NCBI RefSeq assembly: GCF_003076275.1
Contig: NZ_CP029064.1
Coordinates: forward strand, 434,001 to 498,000
Length of the DNA stretch: 64,000 nucleotides
Direction: 5' to 3'
From: Microbulbifer sp. A4B17
Lineage (GTDB): Bacteria > Pseudomonadota > Gammaproteobacteria > Pseudomonadales > Cellvibrionaceae
A program made the translations under genes and the position numbers. Within the stretch, counting starts at the first letter, position 1, and each line of letters opens with the position of its first letter. Below, piece by piece: positions 47,671 through 57,309 of the stretch. The notes under the pieces were generated by a model. It was not told the DNA's origin. It was given only the letters and a program-made list of their open reading frames with translations, and did no database searches.

Positions 47671-49845
47671 ATGTGTTTTATGGTGGGTGCCAGCCTTTTA
47701 ATCCCCCGTCGCATTGCCCGCAATTATTCTTTTTTCCTGCGTTTGTTTTTACCCACTCTGCTGTTATTGGCCTTTACCTGCCTGTCGGTATCCACTTCAG
47801 CCCAGCTTCCCGGTGGCAAGCCAAAAGAATTTACGCCGGAAGTGCCAGACTTTGCCGACCCCTCTGCAGACTGGTGGACCGGTTGGACCAATGCTTCTCC
47901 TGAAGAACGTCGCGAGTGGTTGAGTATATTGATTACGAACTGGCGGGAATGGGAGAAGGATATACCCGAAGATGACGAAGTACTACAAGAGGGGGCAGCA
48001 AAGATAAGTCAGAGTTTGCAAGGTATTACGATCACATGGAAAAAACGGGAGGAATACCTGAAAGTCTCCATAATGCCGGATTTGGAGTTTCCTGGAAACC
48101 CTACAGTATTGGAGTGGGCCAAGGCAGATTCGGAGATTAGTCGCGGTCGACGCAGGCTGAAAGGTGTGGAGCTGCAGGCGCGCCAACTTAAATCGACTCA
48201 GTCCCAGTCGTTGTCCCTGCTGCGCAAGCAGGTAATTGTATTGCGGGATTCCAGCGGTCGGGAAGAGGATGAAGCTGCGCAGGCACTATTGCTGGCACAG
48301 ATTAATCATCTCAATATTATTGAGCAGCTCAGCACCGTTAATAGTTTCCTTGGTATTTGGCAGGACAAAATCAAGGAGGCCGAAACCAAATTGCGCCGTA
48401 TGCTGGACTCGCTGGTGTATTCCAGCGAAGACGCTAAGGAGATTGAAGATGATATTGCCAGTAGCGACAAAAAAATAGAGCGCATTTCCGGCACCCGCAC
48501 TAGTATCCAGAGCACAACTGAACCCTCAACTGATCCCACCATCAATATGCAAAAAGATCTCACTCTGATGCAGCTTGAGGTCGACCTTCTGGAGGAGCAG
48601 CTGGATAAGCGTAAAAGCGAACTGCTGCAATCAATCAATGAGGTTCTAAATGAAGAGGGGGAAGAGCGCCCACTGATCATCAGTCGTGACCTCTTGGAAA
48701 ATGCCAACACGATAATTGAGGATGCTTCACGGGAACTGGCGGTGCGTCAGAGGCAGGTGGTTGCCTGGCGTGCAGATGAAGAAGATGAGGACCTGAGTCG
48801 CTGGTGGTCTTACTTCGCGAGGATTGGTAGCGGCCTCGCCCGTGCCAATGACCTCGAGCAGGATATCCAGCGCTATGAGAAAGCCCAGTTGGAGGTCTAT
48901 CGAGAGCGACAGGGATGGTGGGCAACTGTGCGCGAGCGAGTTTCCCTGGGTGCCCGAGAGGCCTATAACCGCTGGCGTAAGCTGGCGGATTACCAGTTGT
49001 TTACCATTACCCAGAACCCGATCACCCCGCGGCTAATTGCCAAGATAATTGTGGTACTGGTGGGTGTCTGGTTGCTGTCGGGGCTGACCCAGGCCTTTCT
49101 GCGTCGCTTAGTGCGCAGGGAGCATGCCAGCGAATCCTCAATGTATAACCTGGGCAGGGTGCTGCACTACACCTTTATCGCTATCGCCTTGATTGTGGTA
49201 CTGAGTATGCTGGGCCTGGATACTTCCAAGCTTGCACTGGTAGCCGGGGCCTTGTCGGTGGGTATCGGTTTTGGCTTGCAGGCGATTTTCTCTAATTTTA
49301 TTTCCGGGCTGATTCTGCTGTTTGAGCGGCCGTTGAAGGTGGGGGACTTGGTAGAGTTGGAGTCGGGAGTATTCGGCCGTATTCGCGATATCAACGTGCG
49401 TTCAACGCGCATTACTACTCGCGACAATGTGGATATCCTGGTCCCTAATACAGAGTTTGTTGCGGGGAGAGTGATCAACCATACGCTGGATGATCCGGTG
49501 CGCCGTATTCATGTTTCTTTTGGAGTTTCCTACGCTTCTGACCCTGATCTTGTAAGAGAAGCAGCGCTGGAGGCAGCTTCCCGGGTAAACATTACTCACA
49601 CTGATTGGAAGCGGAAAACAGAAGTCTGGCTGATGGGCTTTGGTGAGAACTCGCTCGACTTCAAACTGGTGGTTTGGGTGAACAGCAATATGGTGACCTC
49701 ACTGGGAGATTCTTACGCCCTGTACAACCTGGAGCTGTTGCGAGAATTTCGCGAGAAAGGCATTGAAGTACCATTCCCGCAGCGGGACCTGCACCTTCGC
49801 AGTTGGGATGTGCCCGCACTGGTTGCGCGGCCATCCAGGAAGTAG
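47671..49845 (+). CDS. mechanosensitive channel, MscS family, with long coiled-coil N-terminus
   Basis: Inner-membrane tension-gated channel of 724 residues. After an N-terminal hydrophobic segment/signal (about 22-43) comes a long, mostly helical periplasmic region to about residue 430, with coiled coils (LRKQVIVLRDSSGREEDEA, LTLMQLEVDLLEEQLDKRKSE). Then follow membrane segments near 449-468 and 490-510 and a glycine/alanine-rich pore helix (LALVAGALSVGIGFGLQAIFSNFISGL). The beta domain is FERPLKVGDLVELESGVFGRIRDINVRSTRI, followed by the C-terminal vestibule. It resembles the longer MscK/YbdG-type relatives. Function in hypo-osmotic relief is inferred from the family. Confidence 0.87.
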   Translation: MCFMVGASLLIPRRIARNYSFFLRLFLPTLLLLAFTCLSVSTSAQLPGGKPKEFTPEVPDFADPSADWWTGWTNASPEERREWLSILITNWREWEKDIPEDDEVLQEGAAKISQSLQGITITWKKREEYLKVSIMPDLEFPGNPTVLEWAKADSEISRGRRRLKGVELQARQLKSTQSQSLSLLRKQVIVLRDSSGREEDEAAQALLLAQINHLNIIEQLSTVNSFLGIWQDKIKEAETKLRRMLDSLVYSSEDAKEIEDDIASSDKKIERISGTRTSIQSTTEPSTDPTINMQKDLTLMQLEVDLLEEQLDKRKSELLQSINEVLNEEGEERPLIISRDLLENANTIIEDASRELAVRQRQVVAWRADEEDEDLSRWWSYFARIGSGLARANDLEQDIQRYEKAQLEVYRERQGWWATVRERVSLGAREAYNRWRKLADYQLFTITQNPITPRLIAKIIVVLVGVWLLSGLTQAFLRRLVRREHASESSMYNLGRVLHYTFIAIALIVVLSMLGLDTSKLALVAGALSVGIGFGLQAIFSNFISGLILLFERPLKVGDLVELESGVFGRIRDINVRSTRITTRDNVDILVPNTEFVAGRVINHTLDDPVRRIHVSFGVSYASDPDLVREAALEAASRVNITHTDWKRKTEVWLMGFGENSLDFKLVVWVNSNMVTSLGDSYALYNLELLREFREKGIEVPFPQRDLHLRSWDVPALVARPSRK

Positions 49846-49983
49846 CTTTGCCCCATTCGTGCTGACACCTTGGAGTTTTCATAGTATTTTCCTGTTGCCG
49901 GCAATTTGCCGGCGTAATTTCTTCTACCGGTGTTACTGCGTTTTCTCACAGGGCGCTGATGAAATCACGATAAGGGAACGCCC

Positions 49984-51387
49984 GTGCTAATCATTCCCAT
50001 CCAGAACAAGCCTGATTGGCGACGCCCGCCACTGATGTGCTTTGCATTGATCGCCCTTAATCTACTGATGTTTGTTTTCTATCAGGGTCGAGATGAGGTT
50101 CGTTGGCAGGAGGCTGAGGATTACTATTTTGAAAGTGATTTGCCAGACCTCGAGGAGCAGCACTTTCTGATGTACGTCAATGAAGTGCGCCCGGAGTGGC
50201 GCGCGCAGATGGGCGTGGAAGGCGAGGAATTCTTCTACCGGGAGTCTCTCGGTAACCTTGAATTTCATCGATGGTTGCTCCCCAAGCTTGAGGCCGAGGG
50301 TGAGACCGAATGGCTGCGACAGCGGCAGGAGTTCGCCCAGCTGCGGGACAGGGTCAGCTCTATTGCGTTGGGGTTAACTCCAGCAGAGCCCAGTATCGCC
50401 GGTGCCTTTGGTCATATGTTCTTACACGGAAGCTGGGATCATCTTATTGGCAATATGGTGTTCCTGTTACTGTTTGGTCTGTCAGTAGAGCTGGCTTTGG
50501 GTGGGCTCTGGTTTACAGGCTTGTACTTGGTTGGCGGCCTGGCGGCAGCAGGGTTGCATATGCTGGTGGAATCCGGCAGCAATGTGCCAATGGTGGGAGC
50601 CTCCGGCGCGGTGTCGGCAATTATGGGCATGTTCGTAGCGGTCTATGGCGTTCGCCGTCTGCGTTTCTTTTACACCATTGGTTTTATTTTTGGCGAGTTC
50701 AGTGCGCCTGCTCTTCTGGTATTACCCCTGTGGTTGGGGAAAGAGATCTTCGGCTATTTATATGGGGATGCCAGCATTGCCTACTGGGCTCATACCGGCG
50801 GATTGCTCGCGGGGTTCGCTCTGACCCTGGCGGTATTGTACTGGCGACCGATGGTAGAACCAATGCCAGAGGAAGAGGAGGCCCCGTCTCCTCAGAGGGT
50901 CGCCCAGTCGCGCATTGAGCGCTTTATGGAAGAGGGAAAAATCCTGGAGGCTACTGAGGCAGCGGCTTCAGCGGTACGGCAATATCCCGAGGTGCTGGCA
51001 TTAATTGAGCGCTATATCGAGTTGACTGCAGCTGCACCAGAAAGCGAGGGCTATCACCGGGCTAACCTCGCTCTATTTGCCCTGGCTGGAAATCCGGCGG
51101 TGGATGGGCATATCCTGGCAAGCGGCTATCGCCGCTACCTGAAGGCAACAAAAAAGCCGAGGGCTCTTACCCCTAAGGCGAATTTGCTGATGGCCCGGCG
51201 CGCAGCGGAGGAGAAGGACTGGCCGTGGCTGGAGGAGTTACTGCGCCGCTTGAAGCAACAGCAAGTGAGCCACCCTTTAATACCCAAGCTGGGGATGGCC
51301 CTGGTCAACTACTATCGTCGCCTGGGTGAAGAGGGGCGCGCTCGGGAAATGAAAGAGTTGACCCAGGATATGGCGGCCTCAGGTTGA
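49984..51387 (+). CDS. rhomboid-family intramembrane serine protease with TPR-like tail
   Basis: Cleaves other membrane proteins within the bilayer. The 467-residue protein has a catalytic dyad S207 (VGASGAVSAIMG) and H270 (AYWAHTGG), with the conserved FGHMFLHGSWDHLIGNMVFL before them. A large insertion of about 100 residues follows the first helix (residues 33-135). After residue 290 the tail is helical and repeat-like (RIERFMEEGKILEATEAAASAVRQYPEVLALIERY...), probably protein-binding and cytoplasmic. The GTG at 49984 is preceded by AAGGGA. Its substrate is unknown. Confidence 0.87.
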   Translation: MLIIPIQNKPDWRRPPLMCFALIALNLLMFVFYQGRDEVRWQEAEDYYFESDLPDLEEQHFLMYVNEVRPEWRAQMGVEGEEFFYRESLGNLEFHRWLLPKLEAEGETEWLRQRQEFAQLRDRVSSIALGLTPAEPSIAGAFGHMFLHGSWDHLIGNMVFLLLFGLSVELALGGLWFTGLYLVGGLAAAGLHMLVESGSNVPMVGASGAVSAIMGMFVAVYGVRRLRFFYTIGFIFGEFSAPALLVLPLWLGKEIFGYLYGDASIAYWAHTGGLLAGFALTLAVLYWRPMVEPMPEEEEAPSPQRVAQSRIERFMEEGKILEATEAAASAVRQYPEVLALIERYIELTAAAPESEGYHRANLALFALAGNPAVDGHILASGYRRYLKATKKPRALTPKANLLMARRAAEEKDWPWLEELLRRLKQQQVSHPLIPKLGMALVNYYRRLGEEGRAREMKELTQDMAASG

Positions 51388-51442
51388 AGGCCCCAGATTC
51401 GCCAAGCCTTAGAATAAATAAAAATAGAATATTGAGGGTAGA

Positions 51443-51910
51443 GTGAGTCGTTATATTTTAACCGGAAGTGAAATTGACGAGATGGAAGGGGAGCGCAAGG
51501 TGCATTTCCTGAATGCCAATGCGGTGCGTAAGAATAAACCCCTGGGTGATCTTACCGGAATATCCGGCTTTGGTTTTCATTTGATCGAAATCGAGCCTGG
51601 CTATGAATCCACAGAGTTTCACTGTCACTACTTTGAAGACGAATGTGTGTATATCCTGGAGGGCACGGCGGAGGTACGCATTGGTGACGATCTCCATCGG
51701 GTTTCTGCAGGGGACTTTATTGGCTACCCCGCTGGTGGACCAGCACATGTAATGCGCAACGTGGGAGAAGTGACTATACGCTGTATAGTTGTTGGCCAGC
51801 GGCTGCCCCATGATGTTGCCGATTACCCGGAAAAAAACCAGAGGATTTACCGTAATAATGGGTTGCCTTGGGAGTTGGTTAACCGGGATGATATCGAGCA
51901 CCCGAAGTAG
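51443..51910 (+). CDS. cupin-domain protein
   Basis: A 155-residue single-domain cupin. The metal-binding motifs are visible: FHCHYFEDECVYILEG supplies His, His, Glu (a GX5HXHX3,4EX6G-like set) and PAGGPAHVMRN supplies the last His. It starts from GTG 51443 with GAGGG about 6 bases upstream. Similar proteins serve as small-molecule sensors or oxygenases; I cannot pick one. The gene is 55 bases downstream of the rhomboid gene and 35 bases upstream of the DCC gene, so the three may be one operon. Confidence 0.82.
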   Translation: MSRYILTGSEIDEMEGERKVHFLNANAVRKNKPLGDLTGISGFGFHLIEIEPGYESTEFHCHYFEDECVYILEGTAEVRIGDDLHRVSAGDFIGYPAGGPAHVMRNVGEVTIRCIVVGQRLPHDVADYPEKNQRIYRNNGLPWELVNRDDIEHPK

Positions 51911-51945
51911 TCGTAGCTCATGGCAAAAGAAGGAGTTCTTAGCTT

Positions 51946-52311
51946 ATGCCTGAGAAAATCCGCGTCTTCTATAATTCTGCCTGCCCGGTTTGCAAAGCGG
52001 GTATCTCAGCACAGAAGAAAAAAACTGCGTCCTGCAAAGTGGATTGGGAAGATGTTCATGTTGATCAGGATAAAGCCAAGCAGCTGAATGCTGAATTAGA
52101 GTTTATACGTGAGCGGTTGCATGTAGTGGATAAGGATGGGAACCTGAAAGTGGGATACGAGGCATTTATTACAATCTGGGAGAATTCTCCAAATGAGCAA
52201 TGGAAGGCCAGGGTTTCGAAGCTGCCTGGCCTGAGATGGTGTTTGAATAAACTCTATAATGTTTTTGCGCGTGGGCTGTATCTGTGGAATCGGGCTTTAA
52301 AGCACTGGTAG
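51946..52311 (+). CDS. DCC-family thiol protein (DUF393)
   Basis: A 121-residue protein with a thioredoxin-like active site YNSACPVCKAG (C13 and C16), preceded by a strand (IRVFY) and followed by the DUF393 pattern (DWEDVHVDQDK, LHVVDKDGNLKVGYEAFITIWE). The family is thought to act in disulfide exchange, but substrates are not known. It ends in RGLYLWNRALKHW. An AAAAGAAGGAG-like ribosome site lies about 10 bases upstream. It is the last gene of the rhomboid-cupin-DCC run and converges with the zinc-ribbon gene. Confidence 0.82.
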   Translation: MPEKIRVFYNSACPVCKAGISAQKKKTASCKVDWEDVHVDQDKAKQLNAELEFIRERLHVVDKDGNLKVGYEAFITIWENSPNEQWKARVSKLPGLRWCLNKLYNVFARGLYLWNRALKHW

Positions 52312-52374
52312 CAGATAAGGAATTAAGATGAATTATTCAAGGTAACTGCCATGGCAGCTATCCCTGGTAGTTAT

Positions 52375-53793
52375 TCAACGTGCTTTGGTGGTGCTGCTTA
52401 GTACTTTCCATAGGGTATCTATTTCGGAGCGCAAAGCACTTTCCGGGAATTTTTGCCGGATAAAGTGCAAGAGTTTTTTTGCCAAATCTTCTCGCCCCAG
52501 TCCATCCATATACACTTGTGCCAATAACAGATAGGCAGCATCGAGGTGGGGATAGGGCTCTTTGTGCAGGTTATTTAACAACTGCGCAGCAAATTGGTAC
52601 TTGTGTTGTTGATATAGCACCTTGGCCAGTGCATGACGAACTTCGGGTTTATGCACTGGTGGAGCGGGCTCTGTAGCTAAGTAAAGCTCAGCGGCTTTGT
52701 ACACACGATTAATCTGTACAAATTTTTCCAACAGATGTGGCCCCAATTCCTGCAGGGCTTTTTTATCCTCAGTTGCCAGCAACAGACGGTAGTAGCGTTC
52801 GTTTAATGTTTCATCATTGGGGAAGCGGCGCAGCCCATCTACCAAAGCTTGGCGAGCCCCTTGGTAATCTCCCTCACGCAAAAATATTTGCGCTTCTGCC
52901 CGGGCCCGCTGGCACAGGAAGTCATTTTCCTCCAGGTAATTTTCATCCTCCTCTTGCGACGCTGTTATTCCCAGTTTTTGTTGCCGGGTCAGGCAGATGT
53001 AGCCCATGATGGCACTTGAGACTACATAGAAATAAGAGGTAACAGCTGCGGCTGTTGGCATAATCGCCCAAGAAGGGAGCTTTTCGGCAACGATGGCCAT
53101 TAAGACAGTGGGAGCAGAGGAAATCATGCCGGTGATAATCCATAGCAACCAGTAAGGCCAGCCTATAATCAGGGTAAATTCCAGCAACTTAAGAGGATTG
53201 ATAGCTGATCTTAAACTGTGCGTCACGGCTAATACGATCATTGCAGCTGGCGCTAAAAGGGAAAGGGCGATCGTGTAAAGCAGGAAGATATTTTCGCTTT
53301 CGGTGAACTGTATCAGCTTGAAGCCTACAAAGCCGGCAATTAAAGTCATGGCAATAACCTTGATAAGAAGTATTGCACCATTGCCATCCAATGCATCGGT
53401 TAACGGCGGAGCCTCCATTTGACCCCCAGCCAGCTTTTCGATAACTAAAAGATTGTATCTGGATACTACTGCGACAATTGTCACCAAGGCGATAATACTG
53501 ATCAGGCCCATTGAGCTAATAGCTAAGCTACCCGCAGCAGCTATACCCATAACTGTTAATGGGCCAGGCTTAAAAGCGTAGAGAAAATAAAAAAGCCCCA
53601 TTTGCCAAAAAGGCTTGGCGCTATTGCTGGCTCCAATATATTCCAGATGTTCGCGACAAAGGGGACAGTCTGGACCCTGCCCGTGATAATTGGCACTGGA
53701 ACCGGGGATACATTCACTACAGTATTGGCGGTTACAAGGTTGGCACTGCCAAGATGCATTTTTACTGGTGTGATAGTGGCAGGATTCAGCCAT
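52375..53793 (-). CDS. zinc-finger, multi-pass membrane, TPR protein
   Basis: An unusual build of 472 residues. Residues 4-50 form a B-box-like zinc finger (CHYHTSKNASWQCQPCNRQYCSEC...CPLCREHL). Five to six hydrophobic segments follow between residues 68 and 270, with inserted short loops. The last 190 residues are tetratricopeptide-like helices (RARAEAQIFLREGDYQGARQALVDGL, LAKVLYQQHKYQFAAQLLNNL). Such proteins probably scaffold partners at the membrane; no catalytic motif is visible. It is divergent from the peptidase B gene by 164 bases. Confidence 0.78.
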   Translation of the reverse strand: MAESCHYHTSKNASWQCQPCNRQYCSECIPGSSANYHGQGPDCPLCREHLEYIGASNSAKPFWQMGLFYFLYAFKPGPLTVMGIAAAGSLAISSMGLISIIALVTIVAVVSRYNLLVIEKLAGGQMEAPPLTDALDGNGAILLIKVIAMTLIAGFVGFKLIQFTESENIFLLYTIALSLLAPAAMIVLAVTHSLRSAINPLKLLEFTLIIGWPYWLLWIITGMISSAPTVLMAIVAEKLPSWAIMPTAAAVTSYFYVVSSAIMGYICLTRQQKLGITASQEEDENYLEENDFLCQRARAEAQIFLREGDYQGARQALVDGLRRFPNDETLNERYYRLLLATEDKKALQELGPHLLEKFVQINRVYKAAELYLATEPAPPVHKPEVRHALAKVLYQQHKYQFAAQLLNNLHKEPYPHLDAAYLLLAQVYMDGLGREDLAKKLLHFIRQKFPESALRSEIDTLWKVLSSTTKAR

Positions 53794-53957
53794 TCATTAT
53801 TCCCTACTATTTTCTTTGCGAAAAATTATTTTTGTCCTATGTCACAGTTTATCTGTCGACTGGGTGGCGGTGCAATCATCAAGTATTTTTAATGTCCTGT
53901 TAGAATGCAGGAGATTTACCGATAAAATTGGTACACAAGTTTCAAAATAGGTGTTGT

Positions 53958-55247
53958 ATGACAAAGGCTATGCATGTTTATTTGGTGGAGGGCTCGGCGC
54001 CAGAACCCTGGGGAGAATCAGCGTTACTGAGCTTTGATGGTAGCTCCGCCATTATTCATATTAGCGCTGTAAAAGGCGCTGCGTTGGTTGCAGCGCAGAA
54101 AGCTGCTCGCAAGCTCGAAGGGATGGGGATCAATGAGGTTGTCCTCAAAGGAGAAACCTGGGACCTTGAGAGCCGTTGGGCATTTTGGGCAGGTTTTTTT
54201 AATCCTCGTAAGCCCAATAAAATTGACTGGGGTACTGAAGACAGTGCCGAGTTGAAAGAACTTGCTGCCCGTGAAAATGCCAGCCGCTGGGTTCGTGAAA
54301 TTACTAACGGTACGCCCGATGATGTGTCTCCGCGTGTATTGGCCGAGAGCGCTGCAGAAATGTTGCAGAAGTTGGCCCCTAATTCAGTAACTTACCGAAT
54401 AGTCGCCGGGGATGACCTGTTGCGTGAAGGGTTTGTAGGCATCCACAATGTTGGGCGCGGCAGTGTGCGCGAGCCGGTGATGTTACAGCTGGACTTTAAC
54501 CCTACAGGTGATGACCAAGCACCGGTAGATATGTGTTTGGTAGGTAAAGGGATTACATTTGATTCCGGTGGTTACAGTATTAAGCCTTCCAGCAATATGG
54601 CGACGATGAAATCTGATATGGGTGGCGCCGCTATGGTAACCGGGGGCTTGGCACTTGCCATTTCCAGAGGCCTGACCAAGCGGGTTAAGGTCTATCTGTG
54701 CTGTGCAGAAAACCTGATTTCCGGTCACGCCTTTAAACTGGGTGATATTATTGAATATAAGAATGGCGTGAGCGTAGAGATATTGAATACCGATGCTGAA
54801 GGGCGATTGGTATTGGCTGATGGCTTGATTGCGGCCTCGGAAGAAGAGCCCCGCTGGTTACTGGATGCCGCTACTCTTACTGGCGCAGCAAAGATGGCTG
54901 TAGGTCGGGATTTCAACTCTATCTTTAGTTTTGAAAATGAAGCAGCCCAAAAGGTATTGTCAGCAGCCGCTGAGGAAAATGAAAAAGCGTGGCGACTGCC
55001 GTTAGAGCGTTTCCATCTTGAACAAACCCCGTCTAACTTTGCCGATATCGCCAATGTTGGTATTGAGGGAAGTCCTGGTGCATCTACGGCAGCCTCCTTC
55101 CTGGCGCGCTTTGTACGGGATGAAGGTCGCAATTGGGTGCATATGGATCTGTCCGGTTCTTACCAGCCCAGTGGCAACGATCAGTGGGCCCCGGGTGCTA
55201 AGGGGCACGGTTTGCGTACTATTGCTCGCTTCCTTATGGATAATTAG
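53958..55247 (+). CDS. pepB: leucyl aminopeptidase, PepB-like (M17)
   Basis: Dizinc/manganese aminopeptidase that removes N-terminal residues. I chose the ATG at 53958 (MTKAMHVYLVEGS), with AGGTG about 5 bases ahead, giving 429 residues, close to E. coli PepB (427); the frame from 53928 adds ten residues. The M17 metal motifs are intact: LVGKGITFDSGGYSIKPSSNMATMKSDMGG and the signature NTDAEGRLVLADGL. It is monocistronic, ending at a good terminator at 55278-55304. Confidence 0.93.
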   Translation: MTKAMHVYLVEGSAPEPWGESALLSFDGSSAIIHISAVKGAALVAAQKAARKLEGMGINEVVLKGETWDLESRWAFWAGFFNPRKPNKIDWGTEDSAELKELAARENASRWVREITNGTPDDVSPRVLAESAAEMLQKLAPNSVTYRIVAGDDLLREGFVGIHNVGRGSVREPVMLQLDFNPTGDDQAPVDMCLVGKGITFDSGGYSIKPSSNMATMKSDMGGAAMVTGGLALAISRGLTKRVKVYLCCAENLISGHAFKLGDIIEYKNGVSVEILNTDAEGRLVLADGLIAASEEEPRWLLDAATLTGAAKMAVGRDFNSIFSFENEAAQKVLSAAAEENEKAWRLPLERFHLEQTPSNFADIANVGIEGSPGASTAASFLARFVRDEGRNWVHMDLSGSYQPSGNDQWAPGAKGHGLRTIARFLMDN

Positions 55248-55277
55248 CAACCGGTAATTAATGCCAAATACCATACA

Positions 55278-55304
55278 AAACGTGCCTAACTGGTAGGCGC
55301 GTTT
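55278..55304 (+). terminator. Rho-independent terminator of pepB
   Basis: Eleven-base stem AAACGTGCCTA / TAGGCGCGTTT with one G-T pair and a five-base loop, followed by CTTTTA, 30 bases after the stop. Confidence 0.85.
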
Positions 55305-55480
55305 CTTTTACCCCGTCCCTAGTACCTGTAAGTCATTAAAAAAATTGTATTCCAGCTGGAAACCGGGATATTAGTAACGCTCTGCTAATTGAGGTATTTC
55401 GATTCTGGTTCGTTAGCAGGTACTTGGGCCTGGAAGTGTTCGCCAGGCAGATCAGATTATCAGTGATTCGGTGATTGGTA

Positions 55481-56635
55481 ATGAGCACTGCAACCTCTAC
55501 AAATAATACAGATGTTAATCAAAACCATTGTGCCAATTGCCATACAGAGTTGTTGGGACCGCATTGTTATGCCTGTGGTCAGCCGGTTAAAGGCATGGTT
55601 CGCCATTTCTCTTCAGTGATTGGGGACTTTTTTGATACTTTACTGGCTTTTGATTCTCGTACATGGAAAACAGTGCCTTCACTGTTCTTTAAGCCCGGGT
55701 TTCTAACCGCTGAATATTTTTCTGGTCGACGGGTACGTTATGTCAGCCCTGTACGTTTGTTTATCTTTCTATGTATTACCAGCTTCTTTCTAACTCAGAT
55801 AAACAGTGATTGGGCTATTAATTTTGGAAATGAAAAAGCTAAAGCAGTAGATGTTGAAGAAGCTGGCAAAGGTTACAACGATGCTATTGAAAATATTCGA
55901 AAAGGCAAAGAAAAGCACGCTGACAATAGTTATGCTGTTGCTATCTTGGAAGATGTTGAGAAAGACCTGATTAGCGGACAAGCTAGCCTTACTGGTGAAT
56001 TACATGAGCTAAATGAAAGCTTAAACAAGATTGATGGAGAACAGGGTGGATCCGAAAATCTCTCTAAAGAGCAACTGGCTTCAGGCTTGAATGAGACTAT
56101 TAGTGAGATAGATAAAGAGTTCCTGCAAATTGAGTGGCTTCCGAATCCAGTAGAAGATTGGATTAACAGCAAAGTAGAGAATGCCCATAAAAATGTAGAA
56201 AGAGTGACCGACGACCCAAATCGCTTTAAAAAAGCATTCCTGGGAGCTCTTCCGTCAACTCTTATAGTCATGCTGCCAATATTTGCCATGATGCTGTGGA
56301 TGCTCTACATTTTTAAACGAAGACTTTATATGGAGCACCTGATTGTAGCGCTTCACAGCCAGGCCTTTATTTGCCTGAGTATTCTTATAGGCAACCTGTT
56401 TTATAGTATTAGTAGTCAACTGGAAGGATACGCATTTATATCCTCATTTCTTGATAGCCTGATGGCACTATTAATTCTTTGGGTGCCTGTATATCTTTTC
56501 TGGATGCAAAAGCGCGTATATCAGCAGGGGTGGATCATAACCTTGTTTAAGTATTCTGTTTTAGGTTTAGCCTATTTAATCTTGTTATCTGTTGGTGCGG
56601 CTCTTACTGTATTTTGGAGTTTGGCGGAGTTATAA
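55481..56635 (+). CDS. DUF3667-type membrane protein
   Basis: A 384-residue protein. It opens with a four-cysteine zinc ribbon (HCANCHTELLGPHCYACGQ), followed by the family's FDTLLAFDSRTWKTVPSLFFKPGFLTAEYFSGRRVRYVSPVRLFIF. There are three to four membrane segments (around 90-107, 258-280, 300-320 and 350-380) and a long acidic periplasmic or cytoplasmic helix-rich insertion from 130 to 250. Function is unknown. Translation starts at ATG 55481 with a weak ribosome site. A degraded tail of a second copy appears downstream at 56890-57005. Confidence 0.82.
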   Translation: MSTATSTNNTDVNQNHCANCHTELLGPHCYACGQPVKGMVRHFSSVIGDFFDTLLAFDSRTWKTVPSLFFKPGFLTAEYFSGRRVRYVSPVRLFIFLCITSFFLTQINSDWAINFGNEKAKAVDVEEAGKGYNDAIENIRKGKEKHADNSYAVAILEDVEKDLISGQASLTGELHELNESLNKIDGEQGGSENLSKEQLASGLNETISEIDKEFLQIEWLPNPVEDWINSKVENAHKNVERVTDDPNRFKKAFLGALPSTLIVMLPIFAMMLWMLYIFKRRLYMEHLIVALHSQAFICLSILIGNLFYSISSQLEGYAFISSFLDSLMALLILWVPVYLFWMQKRVYQQGWIITLFKYSVLGLAYLILLSVGAALTVFWSLAEL

Positions 56636-56657
56636 GGATATACCCTAATAGGATTTT

Positions 56658-56687
56658 AACCATTAAGCGCATAAGCGTTTAATGGTT
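56658..56687 (+). terminator. hairpin after the DUF3667 gene
   Basis: Thirteen-base stem AACCATTAAGCGC / GCGTTTAATGGTT with one G-T pair and a four-base loop, followed by GTTATC. It starts 22 bases after the DUF3667 stop. Confidence 0.65.
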
Positions 56688-56889
56688 GTTATCGGAGAAA
56701 CTATGTTGTTTGGACTCTAACCTAATCAAGATAAAGAGTTTATTCGCAGCACTACCTATATTCAGAATATTGTATTGCAAACTTTTATATCTGTTACTCA
56801 GTTCAGAACCGGTTTTATTGTTATTTCCAGGGTTTCTCACTTTGGAATACCTGTCGGGAAGGTGAGCTCGGTTTGTAAGCCCGGTAAAG

Positions 56890-57005
56890 TTATTTGTTAT
56901 GTTGGTTGGCTATTAGCCAATGTTAAATACGCTTTGTTATACTTACTTTACCTGCTGCTGATTCTGTTCGGCCCAATGATGGCCGTATTTTTTAGCCTGA
57001 CCTAA
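56890..57005 (+). pseudogene. possible C-terminal remnant of a second DUF3667 gene
   Basis: The frame ending TAA 57003 reads YVGWLLANVKYALLYLLYLLLILFGPMMAVFFSLT. This lines up with the end of the DUF3667 protein just upstream: GWIITLFKYSVLGLAYLILLSVGAALTVFWSL. They share GW, KY, the L/Y spacing and the closing FxSL. Nothing coherent precedes it. The match is short, so a chance hydrophobic similarity is possible. Confidence 0.5.
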
Positions 57006-57309
57006 TTACAGGTAAATAGTTATTCTACTTACAAATTCTTTTAGCCACCTTCAGCCTTTCGATGTTAATAACCATTAGGAGCTTGTGTTAGTAGTTCTAA
57101 TTATTTTTAGAAATTTATAAGATGGTAATATTTTGTTTATTATTAAATTTATCGCACCGTAATAAAATGCCCGCCATTATTTATCCGTCTTGGTAGACCT
57201 GCAGTAAAGTCTGCATACAATCGCCCTGCCCATAAGCTCTATTTTAACTGTAAAAGTGCATTATCTTGGGCAAATTCAATATATATTTATAAATTCAAAG
57301 GAGGGTGTT

